A stretch of DNA of 64,000 nt from Clostridia bacterium. Its GTDB lineage: Bacteria; Bacillota; Clostridia; Christensenellales; CAG-1252. The translations under genes were made by a program, and so were the position numbers. The DNA lies in assembly GCA_017394805.1 (NCBI GenBank), contig JAFPXC010000009.1, forward strand, positions 1 through 64,000, given 5' to 3'. The notes below the pieces were generated by a model that was given only the letters and a program-made list of their open reading frames with translations, did no database searches and was not told where the DNA came from. This document shows, piece by piece, positions 46,085-55,247 of this stretch (its first letter is position 1; every line of letters begins with the position of its first letter).

Positions 46085-48553
46085 ATGAAACGAAAAGAGA
46101 TACCGATAGAACCCTATTCTTTGACGGAAGGCATAGGCTGTCTGACCTCTCAGCAAGTGGCCGAGCGCGTAGCGGCGGGGCTTGTCAACGGGCAGACTGA
46201 GGTGCGCACCAAGAGTTATTGGAAGATTTTCCGCACCAACACCTTTACGCTGTTCAATATCCTCAACGTGTCGTTGGCGCTATTGGTGTGTTTCGTCGGG
46301 CATTCGCCCAAGAACGTCACGTTCATCGGTCCCGCCGTCATCAATTGGATCATCGGTATCGTGCAGGAAGTCCGCGCCAAAAAGACCATCGACAAACTTT
46401 CCCTTTTGTCCGCTCCCCGCGTCACCGTCATTCGCGACGACCGAGAGTGCGAGATCGCCCTTGCGGACATCGTGATGGACGATATGATGGTACTGTCTGC
46501 GGGCGGGCAGGTATGCGCCGACTGCGTGGTGCTCACCGGTTCGTGCGAGGTAAACGAGAGCCTCATCACGGGCGAGAGCGATCCCGTCGTCAAGCAGGTG
46601 GGCGACACGCTTCTCAGCGGCAGTTTCCTCGTCAGCGGCAAGGTGGAAACGCGCGTCATCCATATCGGTATGGAGAACTACGTGTCCAAAATATCCTCGG
46701 GCGCCAAGTATATCAAGAGCACCAACAGCGAGATCCTGCGCGCGTTGCGCACGGTCATCAAATTGATGTCCATCATCGTGGTACCCTTGGGCGTGCTGCT
46801 TTTCCTCAAGCAGTATCTATTACAGCACAATCCCTTGGACGCGTCCATCGTCAGCATGGTCAGCAGTATGTCGGGCATGATCCCGCAGGGCTTGATGGCC
46901 TTGTCGTCCACGGTGTTCGCCATCGGTATCATACGATTGAGCCACCACAAGACGCTGGCGCAGGACTTGTATTGCATAGAAACGTTGGCGCGCGTGGACG
47001 TGCTGTGCCTTGACAAGACGGGCACCATCACCGAGGGCAGTATGCAGGTGAAGAAGATTTTGCCCGTGACGGACAATTCGCACGAGATCATCGAGCACAC
47101 GTTGATGGAGTTGGTGGACCTTTTGCCCGACAGCAATCCCACCTACAACGCCGTCAAAGAGTATTGCAAGGATATGCAACGCGAAGAGAAACGCACGCCC
47201 AACTACGTGGCGCCGTTTTCGAGCGAGCGCAAGTGGAGCGGCGTGTCCCTTGCCGAGGGCAGTTACATTATGGGCGCCGCCGAATTCGTGTTCCCCACGC
47301 GTAGCGAGGATATGCGGTCGCTCTTGGAGCATTACGCCCAAGAGGGCTATCGCGTGCTCGTGCTGGCGCGTAGCGCCGCGCAAATGACCGAATCCGTGTT
47401 GCCTGCGGGGTTGGAGTTGATGGCGTACGTCCTCATCAGCGACAAGATCCGCGAGGAAGCCCCCGAAACGTTGCGTTATTTCGCCCAAGAGGACGTGGAT
47501 ATCCGCATCATTTCGGGCGACAACCCCGTGACCGTGTCGGCCATCGCCAAAGAGGCGGGGCTTGCCGATTGCACCTACGTGGATATGTCCACCATCGAGA
47601 CGGACGAGCAGTTGGTCGACGCCTCACGCCGCTACAAGGTGTTTGGCCGCGTGACGCCCGAGCAAAAACTCAAACTGGTTAAAGCGCTCAAAGCCGACAA
47701 GCATACGGTGGCCATGACGGGCGACGGTGTCAACGACGTTTTGGCGCTCAAAGAGGCCGATTGCTCCATCGCCATGGCGTCGGGCAGCGACGCCGCGCGC
47801 AACGTGGCGCAACTCGTCCTGTTGGACAGCAATTTCGCCTCTATGCCGCGCATCTTGGCCGAGGGCAGGCGGTCTATCAACAATTTGCAGCGTTCGGCGG
47901 CGTTGTATCTCGTCAAGACGATGTATATGGCGCTACTGTCCGTCTTGTTCCTTTTCGTGGGCGACTATCCCTTCGAGCCTACCAATATCACCCTCATCGG
48001 CATGGCGACCATTGGGCTCCCCAGCTTTATTCTGGCGCTCGAGCGCAATCACGAACGCGTCAAAGGGCACTTCTTGCAGAACGCGCTGGCCAAGTCTACG
48101 CCGGGCGCCATCACCATCGCTTTGGCGTTCGCCTTTTTGCAGTTGATGTTGCGCGTAATGCCCGCGCGTTTCGCCGTTACGGCCGACGAGGTCTCCACCG
48201 TGTCCGTTATCGTGCTGGCGTGCAACGGCTTCTTCGTGCTGTTCAACGTCTGCCGTCCCTTCAATTGGAAACACTTTTTGCTATACGTTGCCATGTGGCT
48301 CATCTTCGCGACGGGTTGGTTGATGTGCTCGTTGCAAATCAACGTGGCCGGCCATCCGCTCAACCTGCGCAAGTGGAATTTGTTCTCGATGACGCCCATC
48401 GGGGATATGACCGAAAACGTGTGGACGTTCATAGGCATAGGCGTCGGGTTCTCGATAGTCGTATTCACGCTGTTTACCTTCCTCGCCAACAAGTACAATA
48501 TGTTCTCGGCCAAGAAGATGATGCGGGCGTTGCATCTCGAGGATAAGGCGTGA
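46085..48553 (+). CDS. Cation-translocating P-type ATPase (CtpE-like)
   Basis: 822 residues. The actuator motif TGES (SLITGESDPVVK), the phosphorylation site CLDKTGTITEG near 311 and the hinge GDGVNDVLALKEADCSIAM are intact. Helices flank these, and four to five more follow in the C-terminal part. No N-terminal heavy-metal domain is present. The overall form resembles the Mycobacterium CtpE group, proposed to carry Ca2+, but ion specificity cannot be read here. AGAGGA precedes the ATG. The last codons overlap the comF start (GTGA). Confidence 0.88.
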   Translation: MKRKEIPIEPYSLTEGIGCLTSQQVAERVAAGLVNGQTEVRTKSYWKIFRTNTFTLFNILNVSLALLVCFVGHSPKNVTFIGPAVINWIIGIVQEVRAKKTIDKLSLLSAPRVTVIRDDRECEIALADIVMDDMMVLSAGGQVCADCVVLTGSCEVNESLITGESDPVVKQVGDTLLSGSFLVSGKVETRVIHIGMENYVSKISSGAKYIKSTNSEILRALRTVIKLMSIIVVPLGVLLFLKQYLLQHNPLDASIVSMVSSMSGMIPQGLMALSSTVFAIGIIRLSHHKTLAQDLYCIETLARVDVLCLDKTGTITEGSMQVKKILPVTDNSHEIIEHTLMELVDLLPDSNPTYNAVKEYCKDMQREEKRTPNYVAPFSSERKWSGVSLAEGSYIMGAAEFVFPTRSEDMRSLLEHYAQEGYRVLVLARSAAQMTESVLPAGLELMAYVLISDKIREEAPETLRYFAQEDVDIRIISGDNPVTVSAIAKEAGLADCTYVDMSTIETDEQLVDASRRYKVFGRVTPEQKLKLVKALKADKHTVAMTGDGVNDVLALKEADCSIAMASGSDAARNVAQLVLLDSNFASMPRILAEGRRSINNLQRSAALYLVKTMYMALLSVLFLFVGDYPFEPTNITLIGMATIGLPSFILALERNHERVKGHFLQNALAKSTPGAITIALAFAFLQLMLRVMPARFAVTADEVSTVSVIVLACNGFFVLFNVCRPFNWKHFLLYVAMWLIFATGWLMCSLQINVAGHPLNLRKWNLFSMTPIGDMTENVWTFIGIGVGFSIVVFTLFTFLANKYNMFSAKKMMRALHLEDKA

Positions 48554-49359
48554 AGGACGCAAAGGCCGCGTTCAAGCGCTTCGTCAAGGCGTGCGCGGCG
48601 GAGATTTTTCCCGACCGCTACACGTGTATATTTTGCCAAAAAGAGCTATATACCCCCAACCGTCTGGGGGTATGCGATACCTGTCGCCCGCGTTTGCCCT
48701 ACGTGGGCGACGCTTTTTGTCTCAAATGCGGTAAGCCGTTTTTGCCCGAGGGCGCCGACGCGCCGCGGGCGGTGGAATTCGATGGGGAAGTGGGGTTTAC
48801 CGACGGCGAGGGCGACCGCTCGTCGGGCTACTGCGCCATGTGTCGGCGTGGCGAGCGCCATTTCGACCGCGTGCGCTCGGTGTTCGCCTATCAGGGCGAG
48901 GTGCGCAAGGCGACGTACCGCCTCAAGTACGGTGACGCGCGCTACTTGGCTCCCTATTTCGGCGCCTATCTCGCCGACCTCTATTTCGACGATCCCGTCG
49001 CGGTGGACTTGGTCGTATCCGTACCGTTGTACCGCAAAAGAGAGCGCGAAAGAGGGTACAATCAGGCGCATCTTATGGCGCGGGATTTTGCCGAACGGGC
49101 ACGGCTTATCTATTTGCCCGAGGCGCTCGTCAAAGTGAAATCCACTTCGTCGCAGACCAAATTGTCCTACCGCGAACGGCAGGACAACTTGGCGGGTGCT
49201 TTCATCGCCGATAAAACTCTGGTCAAGGGGATGCGCGTCTTGGTCGTAGACGACGTGCTGACCACGGGCGCCACTATGTCCGAGGTGGCGCACGCGCTCA
49301 AAAAGGCGGGCGCCGTGCACGTGTACGGCCTCACGCTGGCCAACGTGGCCGAGCGTTAG
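48550..49359 (+). CDS. comF: ComF family protein (double zinc ribbon plus phosphoribosyltransferase fold)
   Basis: 269 residues with a GTG start overlapping the ATPase stop by 4 bases. Two CxxC zinc-ribbon pairs appear early (CIFCQKE, CDTC; CLKCGKP, CAMC), then a phosphoribosyltransferase fold with the PRPP loop VLVVDDVLTTGATM near 240. In naturally competent Firmicutes ComFC helps DNA uptake; orthologues also occur in non-competent species. The stop overlaps the stop of the opposing gene by three bases. Confidence 0.92.
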   Translation: MKDAKAAFKRFVKACAAEIFPDRYTCIFCQKELYTPNRLGVCDTCRPRLPYVGDAFCLKCGKPFLPEGADAPRAVEFDGEVGFTDGEGDRSSGYCAMCRRGERHFDRVRSVFAYQGEVRKATYRLKYGDARYLAPYFGAYLADLYFDDPVAVDLVVSVPLYRKRERERGYNQAHLMARDFAERARLIYLPEALVKVKSTSSQTKLSYRERQDNLAGAFIADKTLVKGMRVLVVDDVLTTGATMSEVAHALKKAGAVHVYGLTLANVAER

Positions 49360-50024
49360 CGCGACAGTTCGGTGAGGGGCAGGAGTACGCCTCGTTCCCG
49401 CGCCAGGTCGATGAGGTCGGCCGTGATCACGCTGCCTTGCCGCAGTACGACCTCGCCGCGCTGTATCAGGTCGCTTTTTATTTTTCGTCCTATCAAAAAG
49501 GAATAATCGCCCGCGATGCGTTTGAGCCCCGCGGTTTGGGGCAGGTTGAACAGGCGTTCTACGTCGGGTTGTTCCCGTTCGGCTTCGTCCCGCGCACTGT
49601 CGGTTTTGCGTGCGTAGCGGCGTTTGCCTTTCAGCAGCACCACGTCGCCCACCATGGCGAGACGCGAGGGCGCGATGCGCTCGTCTTCGGTGGTGACGAG
49701 GGCGGTCAACTTGCCGTTTTGGTCGCATTCCACTTCTTTCAGATAGCCGTAGTTCGTTCCGTCGGCGTCCACCACCGAGGAGCGGAAAGGGATGAGCGTA
49801 CAGCGTTGGGCGGATTCGTCCGCGGCGGTCAGGGCAAAGTCCTGTCCCCATTTGACGTCCGCGAAGTCGTAGCGCAGTTCGCGGCAGTAGTTGTCCTCGT
49901 CTATGACGGCCACTTGCCCAATGCGACGCATATCCGCGCCGAGGGCAAACGCGCTCACGACGCCCAAGCGGGCGGCGGTGGCGAGGTGTATAACGGGTGT
50001 AGCCAGCAGTTCGGTCAAATTCAT
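49356..50024 (-). CDS. PRC-barrel domain protein
   Basis: 222 residues. Begins with a PRC-barrel-like strand set (LLATPVIHLATAARLGVVSA), and further beta-rich repeats follow around residues 70-110 and 155-222 (GDYSFLIGRKIKSDL, VVLRQGSVITADLIDLARE). PRC barrels serve in RNA processing (RimM) or photosynthetic centres; the function of this multi-barrel form is unknown. A strong AAGGAGGA site precedes the ATG. It converges with comF, and the two stop codons interlock. Confidence 0.8.
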   Translation of the reverse strand: MNLTELLATPVIHLATAARLGVVSAFALGADMRRIGQVAVIDEDNYCRELRYDFADVKWGQDFALTAADESAQRCTLIPFRSSVVDADGTNYGYLKEVECDQNGKLTALVTTEDERIAPSRLAMVGDVVLLKGKRRYARKTDSARDEAEREQPDVERLFNLPQTAGLKRIAGDYSFLIGRKIKSDLIQRGEVVLRQGSVITADLIDLARERGVLLPLTELSR

Positions 50025-50099
50025 ATCGTCCTCCTTATTCGCCTATCCTTATGCGGGGCGTTTCGCGGCTATACCGCACGGCAAAACATTCGTCAATAA

Positions 50100-50129
50100 T
50101 TGACAAAAGAGTATGCGGGGTGGTACAAT
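50100..50129 (+). promoter_or_regulatory. Leaderless promoter of the exonuclease gene
   Basis: TTGACA (50100-50105), an 18-base spacer, TACAAT (50124-50129), then six bases and the ATG at 50136. Transcription would start at or beside the A of ATG. Confidence 0.75.
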
Positions 50130-50135
50130 TCGGGT

Positions 50136-50774
50136 ATGAAAACCTTGTACTTCGATACCGAAACGACGGGTCTGCGCGCGGATGGGTTTATCTTGGGCGG
50201 CACGGTATATCCCGGCAAAATATGTCAACTTGCCTACCTCGTAGAGGAAGACGGCGACTTGGTGGCCGCCAAGAACTATTATTTTGCCGTAGACGCCATC
50301 GAGCCGGGCGCGACGCGCGTGACGGGGCTGACGCCTTCCATCGTGCGCGATCTGTCCGCGGGGCTTGGGTTTGCCGACCACGCGGACGAGATATGGCGCG
50401 ACTTTGCCTCGGCGGACGTGTTGGTGGCGCACAATATCACGTTCGACGTCCGCTTTCTCGAGGTGGAGTTTCGGCGCGTCGGGCTGTCGTTCGACGTGTG
50501 GGAGAAGTGTTTTTGCACCATGCGGCGCTTCGCCTCGGTGCTCAAATTGCCGGGCAGGGGATCCTTTTACAAAATGCCCTCGCTGGAGGAGTTCGCCTCG
50601 TTCGAAGGCGTCACCAACGAGGATATTATGCGTATGATGGACGAGTTGTATCACACGCGCAAGGCCGCGCACGACGCTCGGCACGATACGGTAAAGATGT
50701 TCTTGGCCTTAGACAACGCCTGTCGCAGCGATATGGCGCTTGCCGCCGCTTTCCACAAGTTCGGTTGGCAATAG
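50136..50774 (+). CDS. DnaQ-like 3'-5' exonuclease
   Basis: 212 residues. DEDDh exonuclease: Asp and Glu in LYFDTETTGL, Asp in VAHNITFDVRFLE, and His and Asp in KAAHDARHDTVKM. It matches the stand-alone proofreading-type or RNase T-type exonucleases; the substrate is unknown. No Shine-Dalgarno site exists; the promoter ends 6 bases before the ATG, so the message should be leaderless. A strong hairpin terminator follows. Confidence 0.88.
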   Translation: MKTLYFDTETTGLRADGFILGGTVYPGKICQLAYLVEEDGDLVAAKNYYFAVDAIEPGATRVTGLTPSIVRDLSAGLGFADHADEIWRDFASADVLVAHNITFDVRFLEVEFRRVGLSFDVWEKCFCTMRRFASVLKLPGRGSFYKMPSLEEFASFEGVTNEDIMRMMDELYHTRKAAHDARHDTVKMFLALDNACRSDMALAAAFHKFGWQ

Positions 50775-50795
50775 TTAGTTGACCTTTCGCAAACG

Positions 50796-50831
50796 AAAAA
50801 GCGGGTTCCTCGTTTGACGGAACCCGCTTTT
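50796..50831. terminator. Bidirectional terminator between the exonuclease gene and thyA
   Basis: GCGGGTTCC/GGAACCCGC (50801-50827) flanked by A5 and T4. Confidence 0.85.
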
Positions 50832-50867
50832 GTTTTCTATCGTCAGTCTAACGCCGTTTCTCGCCGA

Positions 50868-51701
50868 TTATACGGCCACGGGCAGACGTTTGCCGAGTTT
50901 GGGCGCGTCGTAGCCTTCCAAGCGGAAACTGTCCACCGTAAAATCGTAGAAGTCGGTGATGCTCTTGTCCATGATGAACTTGGGCGCTTCCATTTGGGGG
51001 CGCTCGATGACCTCTTTGACAATGGGGATATGGCGGTCGTAGATATGCGCGTCGGCGATGACGTGCACGAATTCGCCCACCTCGAGGCCGGACACCTGCG
51101 CGAACATATGCGTGAGCACGGCGTATTGCACGACGTTCCAGTTGTTGGCCACCAGCATATCGTTGCTACGCTGATTCAATATGGCGTTCAGTTTGTTGCC
51201 CACCACGTTGAAGGTCATCGAGTAGGCGCAGGGATAGAGCGCCATCTCGCTGAGGTCTTGGTGCACGTAAATATTGGTGAGGATGCGGCGGGATTGCGGG
51301 TTGTGCTTGAGGTCAAAGAGCACGCGATCCACTTGGTCCATGTCACCCTCTTTGTAGTGGTGTTTGACGCCCAGCTGGTAGCCGTACGCCTTGCCGATAG
51401 AGCCGTTTTCGTCCGCCCACGCGTCCCAGATATGGCTGCCCAGGTCGTGCACGTTGTTGCTCTTTTTTTGCCAAATCCACAAGATCTCGTCCACGGCCGC
51501 GCGGAAGTTGGTGTAGCGCATGGTCATGATGGGAAACTCTTTGCTGAGGTCGTAGCGGTTGACGATGCAGAAGGCTTTGACGGTGTGCGCGGGCGCGTTG
51601 TCGTCCGCCCAATGGGGGCGCACGTCGAGGTTCTCGTCACTGAAGCCGTTGGCCAGAATGTACTCGATATTTTCCTTGAAAACTTTGTCGGCGTAACTCA
51701 T
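50868..51701 (-). CDS. thyA: Thymidylate synthase
   Basis: 277 residues, close to typical ThyA length. Makes dTMP from dUMP and methylene-THF. The nucleophile is in ALYPCAYSMTF, and the dUMP-phosphate loop is QRSNDMLVANNWNV. This divergent form (PCAYS where PCH is usual) is known from other Firmicutes. A GGAGATA site precedes the ATG. It starts 28 bases after the lipoprotein gene upstream, so they may share a message. No dihydrofolate reductase gene lies nearby. Confidence 0.93.
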   Translation of the reverse strand: MSYADKVFKENIEYILANGFSDENLDVRPHWADDNAPAHTVKAFCIVNRYDLSKEFPIMTMRYTNFRAAVDEILWIWQKKSNNVHDLGSHIWDAWADENGSIGKAYGYQLGVKHHYKEGDMDQVDRVLFDLKHNPQSRRILTNIYVHQDLSEMALYPCAYSMTFNVVGNKLNAILNQRSNDMLVANNWNVVQYAVLTHMFAQVSGLEVGEFVHVIADAHIYDRHIPIVKEVIERPQMEAPKFIMDKSITDFYDFTVDSFRLEGYDAPKLGKRLPVAV

Positions 51702-51729
51702 AGTATCTCCTTTCGTGGGTTATTTATCG

Positions 51730-53460
51730 TTATTCGGCGTGCTTGGGGCGCACGACGATATCTTCGGTGATGGGGGCGGCCGCGTCTATGTCCCACTTGA
51801 CGGTGACGCCTTCCGCGCCCACGTACTCGGGCGGATTGGCCGCGCGGCCTTTCAAGATGCGTTGCGTGCTGACCGTCGTGCCGTCGTCCGCGACGAAGGT
51901 GACGGTGTACCATTGCGAGCGGTAGGGTTGCAAGGCAACGGGCGCGGATGCTTCTTCGGTCATCGTCCATACCGCGTCGAAGTCCAAGCCGAAGGTGACG
52001 CCTTCCTCTTGGGGCGTGTAGGACGCTTGCAGGGTGCGCGTGGCGGCGTTTACGCCGTACACGGACGAGGTGCGTTTTTGCGACTGCGCGTTGCCCGTGG
52101 CGTAGCGGTTGGCGATGGCGTTCAGTCGGGCCGTTTCGTCCCCGTTGTATTTATCGAGGGAGTAGGCGTCCTCGTCGTAAGCCAAGCCGTCCACGTCGAA
52201 GAAACAGTCTTCTATCGTCACTTGGCTTTGTCCTCTGACGAGTTTGTCGCCGCCCACGACGAACATACCTTCCGCGTAGTATTCTTCATCGGCGGGCGTG
52301 CCGACGACGGCGGTGGCCGAGGCGGTGCCCAACCACACCACGTTGGCGACCGAACTCACGTTGGACAGGTAGGCTATACCCGCGGCGTAGGCGCGCCCCG
52401 CCGCTTGATTATCCTTGCGTCCCGTACCATGCGCTTTGACGTTCACGTAGGATGCGACGTCGTTCAGCACGTCCAGCGAGGCGGACGTACACATGCCTTC
52501 CACGCCGCCCGCGTATATCTTGGCGTAGGTGGCGTCGATGGTGCCGTCGGTCTCCACTCGGCGCACGTCCGTGCCGTTGGAGTAACCCAAAAGCATACCC
52601 ACGTGGGCGGCTTTTTGGGTGCTTTGCGGGCTGTTGACCGTGATATTGCCGCTCACTCGGCAATTCTCGATGGTAGCGCCCACGCTGTAGCCGGCGATGC
52701 CGCCTATGCGGAATTCTTCGTTGACGAGACCGAGCGAAATATTGACGTCGGTCAAGGTCAGGTTGACGATGGTCGCCTTGCCCAACTCGGCGAAGAGGCC
52801 GCAATTATAGCGAGAGGATTTGCTGTTCAGTTTGGTCTGCGTCAGTCCTTTGATGGTATGGCCGTTGCCGTCGAACAAGCCCTCGAAACGATTGGCCGAG
52901 GAACCTATCGAGATCCATTCCTCGCCCGACAGATCGATATCGTTCATCAAGCGGTAGTAGTTTTGCAGTTTGACGGTCTCACCGTTTTCGGTGACCGAAC
53001 GCTTGCCGTCCGTCAGCGAGGCCAATTCCTCTTTGGTGTAGATGAGGATAGGGTCTTCGTAGGTACCCGCGCCGCGCAGGACGACTTTGCCGTCCTCGGA
53101 GGGGGTGACGACCACTTCTTTCTCGATGGTGTAGGTGAGGGCGGGGGAGTATGCGCCGTAGCCCTCGGCAAAGACGGGACGCACCGACAGCGTATAGGTC
53201 CCTTCCTCGTACAAAGCGAGGGGGTGACGGGTGCCCGATACGGGTATTTCAAATCCGTTATGCTCGTCGAAAAGCACCTTGACGGTGTAGAAAGCGGCGT
53301 CGTCCACCGCGTCCCAGGTGAGGACGTGACCTTCCAGCCGCACTTCGCTCATGGGCGTCAGGGCGGCGGTCTCCGTCTTCTTCTCGCGGCACGCCACCGC
53401 CGTCACGGCGACGATAACCGCCAAGCATATAACGATAATAGCAATAAACCTGTTTTTCAT
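51730..53460 (-). CDS. Surface lipoprotein with Fn3-like and beta-helix (GLUG-type) repeats
   Basis: 576 residues. Lipobox VACR (Cys24). A fibronectin type III-like domain (about 35-115), then a parallel beta-helix with GLUG-like turns (NCGLFAELGKATIVNLTLTD, IGGIAGYSVGATIENCRVSG, HVGMLLGYSNG), then a C-terminal domain related to InlB B-repeats (WYTVTFVADDGTTVSTQRIL). It is probably a wall or surface adhesin. No Shine-Dalgarno site exists; TTGACA, 17 bases and TATAAT end 8 bases before the ATG, so the transcript is essentially leaderless. A 106-bp piece of this gene is duplicated at 42259-42364. Confidence 0.88.
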   Translation of the reverse strand: MKNRFIAIIVICLAVIVAVTAVACREKKTETAALTPMSEVRLEGHVLTWDAVDDAAFYTVKVLFDEHNGFEIPVSGTRHPLALYEEGTYTLSVRPVFAEGYGAYSPALTYTIEKEVVVTPSEDGKVVLRGAGTYEDPILIYTKEELASLTDGKRSVTENGETVKLQNYYRLMNDIDLSGEEWISIGSSANRFEGLFDGNGHTIKGLTQTKLNSKSSRYNCGLFAELGKATIVNLTLTDVNISLGLVNEEFRIGGIAGYSVGATIENCRVSGNITVNSPQSTQKAAHVGMLLGYSNGTDVRRVETDGTIDATYAKIYAGGVEGMCTSASLDVLNDVASYVNVKAHGTGRKDNQAAGRAYAAGIAYLSNVSSVANVVWLGTASATAVVGTPADEEYYAEGMFVVGGDKLVRGQSQVTIEDCFFDVDGLAYDEDAYSLDKYNGDETARLNAIANRYATGNAQSQKRTSSVYGVNAATRTLQASYTPQEEGVTFGLDFDAVWTMTEEASAPVALQPYRSQWYTVTFVADDGTTVSTQRILKGRAANPPEYVGAEGVTVKWDIDAAAPITEDIVVRPKHAE

Positions 53461-53468
53461 ATAAATTT

Positions 53469-53497
53469 ATTATACACCGCCCGCCCACCCTTGTCAA
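53469..53497 (-). promoter_or_regulatory. Leaderless promoter of the beta-helix lipoprotein gene
   Basis: Consensus -35 TTGACA (complement at 53492-53497), a 17-base spacer and consensus -10 TATAAT (complement 53469-53474), then eight bases to the ATG at 53460. Confidence 0.8.
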
Positions 53498-53530
53498 CGC
53501 CGAGTTTGCGTTTGCCCCCGTTCCTCTATG

Positions 53531-53963
53531 CGAAGCGATGGCGCAGCCCTCGTAGAGGGGCGGCGGTTGTCTTGCGTGGCTTCGCTACGACAAGACCGCC
53601 TCCGTGCTTGCACGGGGCGCGAGGCCGTTATCGCGTGCATAGCACGGCGGCCCCAAAGGGATTGCGTACAAGATTTCGGCTTGCTTTGCTTGGCCGAAAT
53701 CCGTCCGTTCCTTGCCAGGGTAGCATCTATCAAAAAACCGTTTTACTCGAACCGCTGGTCTATTGCCCGGAGCGAAGCGATGGCGCAACCCTCGTAGAGG
53801 GGCGGCGGTTGTCTTGTGCGGCTTCGCCACAGCAAGACCGCCTCCGTGCTTGCACGGGGGCGCGAGTCCGTTATCGCGTGCAGAGCACGGCGGCCCCAAA
53901 AGGATTGCGTACAAGATTTCGGCTTGCATTGCTTGGCCGAAATCCGTCCGTTCCTTGCCAGGG
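53531..53963. repeat. Two direct repeats of about 190 bp with tRNA-derived pieces
   Basis: Unit 1 (53531-53720) and unit 2 (53773-53963) share CGAAGCGATGGCGCA at their start and TTCCTTGCCAGGG at their end, with only scattered differences. Each holds a copy of the tRNA-Val T-arm/acceptor end: CGAGTCCGTTATCGCG exactly at 53863-53878 and with one mismatch at 53620-53635. The spacer has a further T-arm fragment (53745-53760). No intact gene is present. Confidence 0.8.
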
Positions 53964-53969
53964 GGCCGC

Positions 53970-54096
53970 CGCACCAATGTATTTTGCGCGCGCTTCGCTT
54001 GCTACTTTACATAAAAACGCTCGCTCTTGCAAGCAAGGCGTGCGTTTTTATGTAAAAAAACGCAGTACACAGTACTGCGTAAAATACATTGGTGCG
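53970..54096. repeat. Inverted copy of the tRNA-Val 3' end enclosing nested hairpins
   Basis: CGCACCAATGTATTTT (53970-53985) equals the last seven bases of tRNA-Val plus nine trailer bases, in opposite orientation to the real tRNA end at 54081-54096. Inside lie a 14-bp-arm hairpin (TTACATAAAAACGC and its complement, about 54007-54055) and the tRNA terminator. Confidence 0.75.
54053..54079 (-). terminator. Terminator of tRNA-Val
   Basis: On the minus strand CGCAGTAC, loop TGT, GTACTGCG followed by seven T, 11 bases after the encoded CCA. Confidence 0.85.
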
Positions 54097-54165
54097 CGAT
54101 AACGGACTCGAACCGCTGACCCTCTCCACGTCAAGAAGACGCTCTACCAGCTGAGCTAATCGCGC
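54090..54165 (-). tRNA. tRNA-Val (anticodon GAC)
   Basis: 76 bases. Acceptor GCGCGAT/ATCGCGC; D-arm GCTC/GAGC with loop AGCTGGTA; anticodon stem TCTTC/GGAGA with loop TTGACGT (anticodon GAC, valine codons GUC and GUU); variable loop GGGTC; T-arm AGCGG/CCGTT with loop TTCGAGT; discriminator A and an encoded CCA. All stems pair, allowing G-U pairs. Pieces of its 3' half recur just downstream. Confidence 0.95.
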
Positions 54166-54318
54166 AAATGCATAGGTATTATAAACTATTTACGGCGGTT
54201 TGGCAAGTGTTTTGCGACAATTATTTTGCGACCGTGCGTATTTTTTCTTGTGTTCGGCGCTTTTGACTTGGCGTGCTCGTCCGCATTATCGCCGCAGTAC
54301 GCGTTGCCGATGGGGCGT

Positions 54319-55182
54319 TCAGCGGAACAAATAATTGAAGAGTAGCGGCGCGAACGTGAGGAGAAGGGAGAATGCGAGCGCCACGCCGCCCACTATGAAC
54401 AACTTGATCTTGAGATTGTCGTAGTAGGTCATATTTTTGCTGGTATCTACCCAGTCGTGGTGGCGCAGGTTGCGAAACTCGGCGTCCGTTTTGAGGTAGT
54501 AGTCGTACGTGCCGCTGCTATCGTCCCATGTGACGTCCACGTGGTACCAGTTCCTGCCCACCTTGACGATATTCCACGTATGGTTCATACGGTCGCTGAC
54601 CGCCACGCCGCATTGCAGTCCGAGCCGCGTTGCAAGCGCGAGAAACAGCCCCGTATATGCATTGCAAACGCCCTTGCCCGAATCCAGCATACTCAGCACG
54701 GAGTAGTTTTGCATACCGTGGTCGTACTCGAAGCGCGCGCAGATGACGTCGTGCGCCCATTTCACCTTGTCGCGTTCGTCCTCGTGCGCGGGGCAGGCGG
54801 CCATCAGTTCGTCGATATAGTCGTTGTAGCGCGCCAGATTGCCTTGATAATCGGCGGCATACGCGTTGTAGGTAAAGTAATAGACGGTGCCGTCCTCGCC
54901 GCTTATGTATTCCACGAGATTCACCGTAAACAGTTCGGGCGTGGAATATGCGCAATTCCGCACGGCGTTGGCGGCGGTTTTGCCGTCCGGCACGGTGACT
55001 TCGGGCGCCGACTGCAAGATAGCGTCGTACGTTTGCCGATACACCTTTTCGTATTTGTTTTGATAGCCGAAAATAATGCCCGTGAGAATGGCGCCCGCGA
55101 CGAGGAGCAATATCGGCACGAACACAAGCCGAAAATTGGCGGTATAGTAGTTGCCCTTGCGTGTTCTAATGGTCAGATTCAT
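54319..55182 (-). CDS. Membrane-anchored transglutaminase-like protein
   Basis: 287 residues. A transmembrane helix at about 20-42 and another at about 262-284 flank a transglutaminase-fold domain with the Cys-His-Asp triad in GKGVCNAYTGLFLAL, RMNHTWNIVKV and WYHVDVTWDD. Bacterial members are mostly proteases or have lost crosslinking activity; the domain probably lies outside the membrane. The ATG has no Shine-Dalgarno site: TTGACA, 17 bases, TACACT and six bases precede it, so the mRNA should be leaderless. It is divergent from the MATE gene. Confidence 0.87.
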   Translation of the reverse strand: MNLTIRTRKGNYYTANFRLVFVPILLLVAGAILTGIIFGYQNKYEKVYRQTYDAILQSAPEVTVPDGKTAANAVRNCAYSTPELFTVNLVEYISGEDGTVYYFTYNAYAADYQGNLARYNDYIDELMAACPAHEDERDKVKWAHDVICARFEYDHGMQNYSVLSMLDSGKGVCNAYTGLFLALATRLGLQCGVAVSDRMNHTWNIVKVGRNWYHVDVTWDDSSGTYDYYLKTDAEFRNLRHHDWVDTSKNMTYYDNLKIKLFIVGGVALAFSLLLTFAPLLFNYLFR

Positions 55183-55188
55183 ATTAAT

Positions 55189-55217
55189 AGTGTAAACAAA
55201 GCCTCGATTTTTGTCAA
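55189..55217 (-). promoter_or_regulatory. Leaderless promoter of the transglutaminase-like gene
   Basis: -35 TTGACA (complement 55212-55217), a 17-base spacer, -10 TACACT (complement 55189-55194), then ATTAAT and the ATG at 55182. Confidence 0.75.
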
Positions 55218-55247
55218 GATGTATTGCAGATAATCACGCGTTTTCGG

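Noticed and set aside
53531..53963. CRISPR array
   Set aside because: Only two long repeats with one spacer and tRNA-derived content; no cas genes.
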